Assembly (NCBI GenBank): GCA_028751875.1
Contig: CM054151.1
Span: 39,290,911 to 39,354,910 of the forward strand
Origin: Rapana venosa
Taxonomy: Eukaryota > Mollusca > Gastropoda > Neogastropoda > Muricidae
Direction: 5' to 3'
Length of the DNA stretch: 64,000 nt
Each line of letters starts with the position of its first letter. The first letter of the stretch is position 1. The notes under the pieces are model-generated. The model had not been told where the DNA came from. It did not search any database and was given only the letters and a program-made list of their open reading frames with translations. The translations under genes and the position numbers were made by a program. This document shows positions 56,831 through 64,000 of this stretch, piece by piece.

Positions 56831-57166
56831 GGGCTCAAAGTAGTAGTGTAGTTATCGTAACAGTCATCACAGATGTTGTCACCATCATGGCAGCTACAAC
56901 TACCACCACCCTCCACCACTACCTCCATCATCATCACCAGCCACCATTGCAAGCAGCAGTAGCTGTAGCTGCAGTAACAGTGATAGCAGCAGCAGTAGGA
57001 GCAGCAGCAGCAGCATCAGGAGCAGTCTAAATAAATGTAAACATTTGGATACACGACAAACTCATCCTTCATTATCAAAACTCAGACAGTTCAATCCCCC
57101 TCCCCTTCCAGCACAGCAGTGAGGTCAGGTCAGAGGTGGAACGTTTGAAGAAACATGTTCTTCTTC

Positions 57167-57168
<2 letters not shown>

Positions 57169-57228
<60 letters not shown>

Positions 57229-57237
57229 CATCATCAG
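57169..57237. repeat. CAT trinucleotide array
   Basis: About 22 CAT triplets with one CAC. Confidence 0.96.
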
Positions 57238-57699
57238 TGTGATTGTGTCACAAATTAGTGTTACTGCAGGAAATCAACCTTGAAAGTAAACATTTTATCA
57301 GCTGTGTGTGCTCTTCTTTCTTGTCTCTCTGACTCTGTCTGTCTGTCTGTCTGTCTCTTGTTTCTCTCAAACACACACACACATCACCACACCAATAAAG
57401 ATTATTCTGACTTGACACACACACACACATACACACACACACACATCATGCACTTAAAAGTGGTCCATTGCTGTCAAACAGCACAAAGTTTTGGAATGGT
57501 CGATGGTCTGGACGATACAACATATCCTGTAAGCAATCTACATGGACACACACAGTCTGTATTCAGACAGCACACACAGTGGCAGCACAGTACACATATC
57601 CAGCATGCAATCCACATGAGTACACAGTTTGTACAAAGACAGTGGATGCAGTGGAAGTATAAAATCCCCTGACTGTAGACCTGGGGGTAGGTTAGCCTG

Positions 57700-57880
57700 G
57701 CGGTCAGTGCACAGCTAGCTGCCAGTTTCCCCCACTTTCAGCTGCTCTCAGCTGCTATACATCCCATTCCAGCCCAGCCTATCCCAGCTGGGGTCAGCTG
57801 GTGCTAATCATAGCAGGAACTGACCACACTTGGACTTGGTAAAAGGTAGGGGCACACTAAATTTAGCACTCTTGATTGAG
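57700..57880 (+). repeat. Interspersed repeat R5, copy 2
   Basis: CAGCTGGTGCTAATCATAGC, AGGAACTGACCACACTTGGA and CTTGGTAAAAGGTAGGGGC match the reverse complement of 285-450. TAGCCTGGCGGTCAGTGCA at its 5' edge looks like a tRNA A-box region, so this may be a further SINE family. Confidence 0.6.
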
Positions 57881-57884
57881 TGAT

Positions 57885-58180
57885 GTTGGATTTGCATGCT
57901 GTGAGTGTTAAGTTCATGGTCTGATGGCACAGTACAAGCCACTACCAAGACGCCTGTTCGCTTGGATTCCCCCTCCCCTCCCCCCCCCCCCCCTCTGGAA
58001 TTAACATCAGTGCTGACTGTGCACTACCCACCCACCCCCCAAATCCTTCAGAGAAACTATAAACTGAGGTATGAACACACATACAGCATGTTGAGCACAT
58101 GTTAAAACCCATTCTGCCTTTTGGAAGAGTAGACGGCTGCGTGCTGATAGGAATAGATGACCCCCCCCCCTCTCCCCCCC
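57885..58180 (+). repeat. SINE-A, decayed, without tail
   Basis: GTGTTAAGTTCATGGTCTGA head remnant, GGAATTAACATCAGTGCTGA, AAATCCTTCAGAGAAACTAT, GAGCACATGTTAAAACCC, TTTTGGAAGAGTAGACGGC and GTGCTGATAGGAATAGATGA. C runs interrupt it and the hairpin tail is missing. Confidence 0.7.
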
Positions 58181-58204
58181 AAAAAAAAAAATTGCAGGCA
58201 CATT

Positions 58205-58322
58205 TGCGTTGTGTTTACACACCATTCCCAAAGTCAGAACACAGCTACAATCATGGCCGGCAAACGGTCACTGTACACAAAATCTAACCGTTGATGAACC
58301 TAAGAGCTCTAGCTGAGGACAG
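58205..58322 (+). repeat. Repeat R8
   Basis: CCCAAAGTCAGAACACAGCT, ATCATGGCCGGCAAACGGTC, ACAAAATCTAACCGTTGATG, AAGAGCTCTAGCTGAGGAC. The closest to a complete copy, about 110 bp. Confidence 0.68.
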
Positions 58323-58370
58323 AAAAAAAAAAGAAAGAACACAAGAAAAAAAGAAGACACGGCCATTCAC

Positions 58371-58469
58371 CTTGACCAGAACCATAGGATTCAGTCTGTA
58401 GGAAGCGGACCCAAACCGCACGATGACGCCTGTGTTCACCTCTGTCACTATACCTTTCTCACCCAGCCG
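58371..58469 (-). CDS. Mind bomb-like E3 ligase, end of Mib repeat 1
   Basis: 99 nt, acceptor GTGTGTTTCAG, donor AAG|GTGAAT, phase 0 at both ends. It encodes RLGEKGIVTEVNTGVIVRFG then SASYRLNPMVLVK. The LG..G.V..V......V.F....Y..NP..L.KV pattern is the second half of a Mib/REP repeat. It continues directly from the exon ending QEDYGGVSQKMIQ and into the exon starting VWPLKEGD. Confidence 0.74.
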
Positions 58470-58569
58470 CTGAAACACACAGCACCCACACTGCTGATTA
58501 CTGAATGAATGAACGATTGATTGTGTGAGTGATAGAACATCTACCGGCATGGCTGGGGAACAGAAATGG

Positions 58570-59072
58570 ATAAATAATAACAATAATAATAATAATAATA
58601 ATATTAATAATAATAATAATACATGGAATTTATACAGCGCTATATCCCGCAAAAAAACCAAATCAAAGCGTTTTCATTCATCCTAGTCTTTCACATGCGG
58701 CCAGTTACAATTAATAGATTTTTACAAATTCAAATGTAAACATACACACACTCGCACAATTAATAGCTTTTACAAATTCAAATGGAAACACACACACACG
58801 CGTGCACGCCCCCCCCCCCACACACAAACACACACAAAGGGTTTTACACTCAGGCAGTGTGATAGGGGGGGGGGGGGGGGGTGGGGGGGGGGGGCGAGTT
58901 GGTTGTTGAGGGCAGGGACAGAAATGAGATGAAACAATAAGGGAGAATCTTAGGTTTGAAATAAATGCGTCTTTAGGCTGGATTTAAAAGCATCATAAGT
59001 AGGCTTTTGACGAAGGGAGAGAGGGAGGTCATTCCAGATCACTGGACCAGAAACAGAGAAAGAGCGATAATA
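58570..59072 (+). repeat. Repeat R3, long copy
   Basis: ATGGAATTTATACAGCGCTA, CAAATCAAAGCGTTTTCATT, CA and G tracts, then TCTTAGGTTTGAAATAAATG, TTTAGGCTGGATTTAAAAGC and GGGAGGTCATTCCAGATCAC with ACTGGACCAGAAACAGAGAA. This copy shows that R3 extends at least 250 bp beyond the GAATCTTAGG block that ends the shorter copies. Confidence 0.75.
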
Positions 59073-59215
59073 ACAATAATAATGATGGATGTCATATCCA
59101 CGTGTGTTTCATAAACAATAACAATGCAAGGGATAGTAACTGCTATAAAGAGTAGAAGGACACAGGAAGTGGGCTGTAGTGCTCTGTATCAATATGGTGG
59201 ATTAAACTGGTGTAA

Positions 59216-59514
59216 GGGGACGGGATAGCTCAGTGGTCGGAGCACTTGCTTTCCCCCAGCCAAGTAAAGCAGCGTCGAGCGTGGTTACCAGTTGGATGGG
59301 TGACCGTTTGCGCGCCTTGGCTTCAGTACAGCTCCCCCAGTTCACCCAGCTGTAAATGGGTACCTGCCCTCTTTAGGGTGAGGAGAGGTAAAGCAGCGAG
59401 GGAGAGGAGATGGGCGCCGCCCTCAATATGCTGGCCCTTGAGAAGTTGAGGTCTCTGATGCCTCGCTCCCTTACGACCTTATAGGTTATAGGACACCTTT
59501 ACCTTTACCTTTAA
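59216..59514 (+). repeat. SINE-C, full length: tRNA-like head plus 5S rRNA-derived segment
   Basis: GGGGACGGGATAGCTCAGTG then GTCGGAGCACTTGC is a tRNA-like 5' part with an A box. From about 59259, CCAAGTAAAGCAGCGTCGAG, then GTGGTTACCAGTTGGATGGG and TGACCG track the animal 5S rRNA box A, intermediate element and box C over about 47 bases. The body (CAGCTGTAAATGGGTACCTG, CGCCCTCAATATGCTGGCCC, TTACGACCTTATAGGTTATA) and a CTTTAC repeat tail follow. Near identity with 17751-18018 implies recent activity. Confidence 0.85.
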
Positions 59515-59662
59515 ATGTAACAAGTTGTTTACAGAGTGCTATTTGAATGATAGCACATGAATACAACACCAACCATCCACGCATACATACACACAAAATA
59601 CAGATAAGACAATGATAATATTAATGATAATAAATGGACATGATGATCATTTATAACAACAA

Positions 59663-59664
<2 letters not shown>

Positions 59665-59706
<42 letters not shown>

Positions 59707-59821
59707 CAACAAAAAGACCACCACCACCACCACTACGAATAATAATAATAATGATGATGATAATAATAATAATAATAACAATAACAAACAAACAACAACA
59801 ATAATAATAATGATGATGATG

Positions 59822-59852
<31 letters not shown>

Positions 59853-59861
59853 GAAGAAGAA

Positions 59862-59892
<31 letters not shown>

Positions 59893-59900
59893 AAGAATAC
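59665..59900. repeat. AAT/GAT/AAG trinucleotide arrays
   Basis: Imperfect AAT, ATG and AAG arrays for about 235 bp, ending 85 bases before the first recognisable LINE codons. Confidence 0.95.
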
Positions 59901-59984
59901 TGATGATGATGATAAAAATGAAAATAATTATAGACGTTTACACAACACTTAATTCTTTCCAAGCTCTGGACACTTCATAACATT

Positions 59985-62125
59985 TGAAATAATAACATAC
60001 AACAGTTTGCGGGGAACAATTTTCGTGCTGCATGGCAGGGTATCAAAAATATGTCTGCAGTAAATATGGTAGGTGTCCAACATAGGTCAAAGATCAGTTT
60101 GCAGGGAGTACGTGATAACAACTTACCAGACCATCTAAACACATTTTTTTTACTCGCTTTGAAAAGCATGATTTCTCAGATGAATTAAATGATTTGAAGC
60201 AATCCCTAGTTTCTGAGAATAGCGTCATTGTTGATGAAGAAATTATCTGTAAGCACTTAAAGGCAATAAATATTAACAAATCTCCCGGACCAGATGGTAT
60301 ATGTGGAAGAACCCTGAAATTCTGCGCTACTGAGCTTGCCAGTGTCCTTCGACACCTGTTCCAGGCCTCACTGGATACTTGTCAGATTCCAGTTATTTGG
60401 AAAACTTCCAATGTAATACCTCTTCCAAAGAAACCCAATCCTTCTCGGCCTAACGATTTTAGATCTGTAGCTCTCACATCTCTTGTGATGAAAACGCTAG
60501 AAAAGATCGTAAAATCTCTCATTCTTTCTGCTACAGAGAAAGACCTTGACCCACTGCAATTTGCATACAGGTCTCGAAGGGGTGTCGAAGATGCCAAACT
60601 ATTCATTTTGAACAAGTTGTATAGCCACTTGGAAACACCTGACTCTCATGCCAGAATATTGTTCGCTGACTTTAGTTCAGCTTTCAATACAATGCAGCCT
60701 CACGTTCTGGTTAACAAAATAATTTCAAAATTTGACATAGACAATCAACTTGTTCGTTGGCTGATTGAATTTTTAACCAACAGACCACAGCGTGTTTTGG
60801 CCAACAAAATATCTTCTTCGGTTAGATTTACCTGCACTGGTTCTCCGCAGGGTTGCGTCCTCTCACCACTTCTGTACATTCTATACACAGATGATTGCAG
60901 AAGCAACTATGGAAACTCCTTTCTGGTAAAGTTCGCAGACGATAGTGCTCTGTTATCCCTCTTATCCGGATCAGTCTTAGACCACGGTCCAGCCCTCACC
61001 GAGTTCGTACACTGGTGTGACGAGGCCTATCTGGAGCTAAATGTTTCTAAAACTAAAGACCTGCCTATCGACTTCAGAAGATCAGGGCATACTCCTAAGA
61101 ATATTATTATCCATAATCAAGAAGTTGAAAACGTTTTGAACTATAAGTATCTGGGAACTGTTTTTGACCACAAGTTAAACTGGGACGTTAACACTGACGC
61201 TATTGTCAAAAAGGGACAACAACGTCTGTATTTTCTGAGGAAACTGAACTCATTTTTTGTAGACAAAAAGATTCTTTCCTTGTTTTACAAGTCTTACATA
61301 GAGAGTGTTCTAAGTTTTGCTTTCATTTGTTGGTACAATAACCTTAGTGTTAAAAACAAGAATGGGCTGCAGAGAATTGTAAGAATCTGCTAAAAAATAA
61401 TTGGAAAAGAACAAAGAGATCTCATGTCGTTCTGCAATCAGCAGCTTGTACGCAAAGCCACAGCCATTTTGGCTGATCCTTCCCATGCTTTGTTTCCAGA
61501 ATTTCAAATGTTGCCTTTGGAACGCCATTTTCAGTGTCCCATCAGCAAAACTAACAGAAAAAGAAATTCTTTTGTGCCAGTAAGCATTCGAATTCTGAAT
61601 TCACAATGATGTTGACTACCTAGTTTTTACATTTCTCTGAATTATCTGTCTGATTGTCATTGTTACGAGTGTAGTCAATACATAATTATGTGTGTGTGTG
61701 TGGGTGGGTGCGTGGGTGTGTGAAATAAGTCTGTCTTCTAGTCAACGGTCTTAAAACATTGAATTCATATATTGGTGTATGGTGTGGGTGTGCGTGGGCG
61801 TGTTCGCACACACACGTACGTGCGTGTGTACGTGCTGCGTATATGCGTGCGTCAAAATAAGTTTTTATGTCTTCTAGTCAATGGGTTTAAAATTGTGTTC
61901 ACAATTGATGTGTGTGCGTGCGTGCGTGTGTTTGTGTGTGTGTGCGCATGCGCGCATGTGTGTTGGTGTGTGTGTGTGTTCGTGACATTTTATTTGAAAA
62001 CCAATATGAAATATAGTTTTTGTGTCTTTGATATATTTGATGTGTATCAATCTGCCTGTCAGTATTGTAATTGCCCTTCATGGGATGATTAAAGTGTTTT
62101 TGACTTGACTTGACTTGACTTGACT
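59985..62125 (+). mobile_element. Non-LTR retrotransposon (CR1/L2/Rex-like) with RT domain, 5' truncated
   Basis: Recognisable coding starts at IQQFAGNNFRAAWQGIKNM (about 59995), the linker between endonuclease and RT, and passes through NKSPGPDGICG (60276) into the RT proper at 60194-61393: ADFSSAFNTMQPH (60667), TGSPQGCVLSPLLYILYTDD (60837), the catalytic FADD (60943), and NYKYLGTVFDHKLNWD (61140). The frame changes at a run of eight T (60144-60151), and an in-frame TAA stands at 61391-61393; the same frame continues for 72 more codons after it to TGA (61607-61609). The endonuclease part is missing. A 3' UTR of about 500 bases ends in a TTGAC tail. It lies antisense in an intron of the mind bomb-like gene. 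Confidence 0.85.
60194..61393 (+). pseudogene. LINE reverse transcriptase, open 400-codon segment, interrupted at both ends
   Basis: It encodes RT fingers, palm and thumb of a non-LTR retrotransposon, the enzyme that primes cDNA on nicked target DNA. Visible blocks: NKSPGPDG, PLPKK, DFRSVALTS, LDPLQFAYR, FADFSSAFN, LTNRPQRV, SPQGCVLSPLLY and FADD, with the catalytic Asp pair intact. The SSAFNT and ILYTDDC wording is like CR1, L2 and Rex1 elements; the clade is not settled. There is no ATG at the 5' end of the open segment: coding continuity upstream is in another frame, before the T-run. A nonsense codon cuts off the last 73 codons, so this copy is probably non-autonomous. Few other lesions suggest a fairly young insertion. 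Confidence 0.8.
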
Positions 62126-62249
62126 ACAACAGAAAAGACAAGACGTAACCAAACAAACACCTCACACACTCCTGCATGTATATGCATGTGCACATATACA
62201 AAGACACACAGACATACATGGATACACAGACAGGCAGAGACACAGGCAG

Positions 62250-62271
62250 ACACAAAGACACAGACACACAT

Positions 62272-62304
<33 letters not shown>

Positions 62305-62315
62305 CACACACACAC
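62250..62315. repeat. CA-rich tract
   Basis: CA dinucleotides with GA steps, just downstream of the LINE. Confidence 0.9.
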
Positions 62316-62574
62316 AATTCCACAAGGCACATACTATACAAAGAATCCATAGAAAGAATTTCTCAATATACAAGGAAAAACAACTGTGGAGACAGAAATT
62401 TTTTAAAAAATCCCACAAACAATCAGACTCAGACACACAGACACACACACAGAAAGGCAAAACCAAGAGATGATTATAAAAATAAAAACAATCTGACACA
62501 AAATTTTGAGAATTCTGACAATACTATTTCTTCTAGGAATGACTCTACTGTTTGAGCACATCCTACACCACTGA

Positions 62575-62665
62575 AAAATTTACACAACTGCATACACACG
62601 GGAACTGGATGTAAAAAAGCACAAGAGTGCTTTTTCTGTTATCATTGAAATAAATATAAAAAAGA
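62575..62665 (+). repeat. SINE-A tail fragment
   Basis: CAACTGCATACACACGGGAA, CTGGATGTAAAAAAGC and hairpin AAAGCACAAGAGTGCTTT. Only the last 90 bases of the family are present. Confidence 0.75.
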
Positions 62666-62792
62666 ATAAAAGAATAATGAGTAATAAAGAACTGACTTTG
62701 TCACTGTAAAACATAAATTTGTATAAAAGTATGTTTCTTTCTGTCATATATATACATTTCTTTCTAAACAAATACCCACTTAAAGCAAGTAC

Positions 62793-63223
62793 CTGAATCA
62801 TCTTCTGCGACACTCCCCCATAATCCTCCTGACAATCCCTCAGTGTGTTCTCATTCACCCCCACCATCACCTCATCCCCCACTGCCAGCACGGCGACTTC
62901 CTCTTCCTGTTGCTCAGTGACCTCCCTTGAGTCTATCCCCCTTCCACCAACAGCGCCATCTTGGCTTGGGAATGCTTGTGGCGGTGTTTGTGAGGCAAAT
63001 GGCAAGGTGGTCGGATCAGAAGCTTGGGGTCTGTCTCGTGGAGGGATGGGTGGTGGTGGGGTGTGACTGTTGGCTGGAGGGGTGGTGGTGGTGGTGGTGG
63101 TAGCAGGAGCGGTATCTGACGAAGATGATGCCACCGCTGATGATGTCTGTGCAGAGGACGTTGTCGATGACTGTGACCCAAAAGCTGCCTGAGAAGCTAG
63201 CGGGTATGGAAGCTTAGAAGCAT
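62793..63223 (-). CDS. Mind bomb-like E3 ligase, linker and start of Mib repeat 1
   Basis: Minus strand, 431 nt, the most N-terminal exon in the window. The acceptor is taken as ATCTTCGTTCAG (63224-63228 region); CTTCTCAG at 63189-63196 is an alternative that shortens it by 35 bases. The donor is ATTCAG|GTACTT, phase 0. The first 100 or so residues are low-complexity Ser/Thr/Pro (SSTTSSAQTSSAVASSSSD, TTTTTTTPPANSHTPPPPIP, PRDRPQASDP). Then EEEVAVLAVGDEVMVGVNEN and TLRDCQEDYGGVSQKMIQ form the first half of a Mib/REP repeat (GD.V.V......... .GG......). Mind bomb E3 ligases ubiquitinate Notch ligands at the plasma membrane; their N-terminal Mib-Herc2 and ZZ domains should lie beyond 64000. HERC2-type proteins share a related domain, but the ankyrin exon downstream favours mind bomb. 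Confidence 0.66.
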
Positions 63224-63289
63224 CTGAACGAAGATGAGCAAAAAGCCAATCAACAACTGCTCACAGTGGATTAAAAAAAAACTTTAATT

Positions 63290-63660
63290 TTTTTTAATTT
63301 ATTCTTTTATATCCAGGATAATGGAATAAGCATTTATGTGCTTTTTTGCATCCAGTCCCCATGTGTATGCAGTTTTGTAAATTTTGTCATCTGTTCCCAC
63401 CGGCACACAATGGCCTACTCTTACGAAAAGCGGAACAGGATTTAACGTGTGCGTAATATGTTCTTGTTGGAAATTGAGTGGTGTGTGTGTGTGTGTGTGT
63501 GTACGTGCATGTGTGTGTGTTGTGTGAAAAATATTTTTATCTTTTTATTTTGAAAATTTTTTCAAGGATTATGAAATAAACACTCACATGCTTTTTTTTA
63601 CCATCCAGTCCCAATGTGCATGCAATTTTGTCAACTCCAGGGGAAAATATCCCCTTGAAC
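63290..63660 (-). repeat. Two SINE-A fragments
   Basis: 63290-63460 minus: CGCTTTTCGTAAGAGTAGGC, GCCGGTGGGAACAGATGACA, AAGCACATAAATGCTT, TTCCATTATCCTGGATATAA. 63540-63660 minus: TTCAAGGGGATATTTTCCCC joined directly to AAAATTGCATGCACATTGG and a decayed tail, so the middle of that copy is deleted. Confidence 0.8.
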
Positions 63661-63867
63661 TTCAGAAAATGAGCAAGAAATTTGTGTCAAGTGTTTGTTA
63701 CCTTACTGGGTCAATGTAAACTTAAGAAAATCACAATCTGGCAGAATCTGTAACGGATTGATGGACTGGTCCACAACTGTTTTTGTTGTTATTGTTTTTT
63801 TTTTATAATGTTTTTGGTTTTGTTTGTTGTTTTTGTTAGTTTTTTGCTGTTGTCATGCATTCCACAT

Positions 63868-64000
63868 CCACACCCTGGGGGTCACTCACAACATGCACTC
63901 TGTTTCACTCACCAACACCTGGGAATCACTGTGAGACCTAAGCACACACTGAAAGAGAAGTTTGTGTGTATGACTGTTTTCAGGTACCCCACTATATTGG
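63868..64000 (-). repeat. Repeat R7, copy 3, cut by the window edge
   Basis: Minus strand: GGTACCTGAAAACAGTCATA, CACACAAACTTCTC, CTCACAGTGATTCCCAGGTG, AGTGCATGTTGTGAGTGACC, CCCAGGGTG. It matches the second unit at 17.5 kb block by block. Confidence 0.7.

Noticed and set aside
56458..56952. Long Ala/Thr-rich and Val/Ala-rich frames over the AGC/AGT array
   Set aside because: Pure translation of an intronic trinucleotide repeat, open in several frames on both strands.
59259..59310. A 5S rRNA gene
   Set aside because: Only the box A to box C part matches; the 5' and 3' thirds of 5S rRNA are missing, and the segment is embedded in a SINE that occurs twice.

Overview
The window is animal nuclear DNA. 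Short coding exons with canonical GT/AG introns encode parts of three recognisable metazoan genes, embedded in long non-coding stretches crowded with microsatellites, G/C homopolymers, tRNA-related SINEs and decayed LINEs. The repeat style (dense GT/GA tracts, several tRNA-headed SINE families, a LINE with a TTGAC tail) suggests a marine lophotrochozoan, most likely a gastropod mollusc; that is inference, not proof. A run of exactly 500 N (51319-51818) is a scaffold gap.

Genes. (1) Plus strand, 1005-4814: the last three coding exons of a rootletin (CROCC) orthologue, the coiled-coil protein of the ciliary rootlet and centriole linker, followed by a long AT-rich 3' UTR. (2) Plus strand, 33257-38430: a complete three-exon gene for a 534-residue Hes/E(spl)-like bHLH-Orange repressor without a C-terminal WRPW. 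It has a promoter-like region with a CCAAT box, a TATA-like box and two class-C (CACGCG) sites. (3) Minus strand, 63223 down to 52350: six consecutive, phase-compatible exons from the middle of a mind bomb-like E3 ligase (two Mib-type repeats, low-complexity linkers, start of an ankyrin array). Its N-terminus lies beyond the right edge; its C-terminus lies below 52350, in or beyond the gap. Hes proteins are Notch targets and mind bomb activates Notch ligands, so two Notch-pathway genes lie tail to tail about 14 kb apart.

Between them, 7-33 kb has no convincing protein gene. It holds SINE clusters (notably 16.7-18.6 kb and 20.4-20.8 kb), minisatellites, a promoter-like block at 18.89-19.03 kb with E2F, CCAAT and CACGTG sites, and GC-richer blocks at 22.8-23.3, 26.8-27.4 and 29.9-30.3 kb. 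Between the Hes and mind bomb genes (39-52 kb) are LINE C-terminal fragments, a four-copy 38-bp array with CRE octamers (46.56-46.71 kb) and very long simple repeats. The mind bomb introns carry a nearly full RT-domain LINE (59.99-62.12 kb), an older LINE interrupted by another LINE's 3' end (53.1-54.3 kb) and a full-length SINE with a tRNA-like 5' part joined to a 5S rRNA-derived part (59216-59514).

The most unusual items are the tRNA/5S chimeric SINE, two SINE families sharing a central core under different heads and tails, the CRE array, the orphan promoter-like block, and the divergent long Hes protein.
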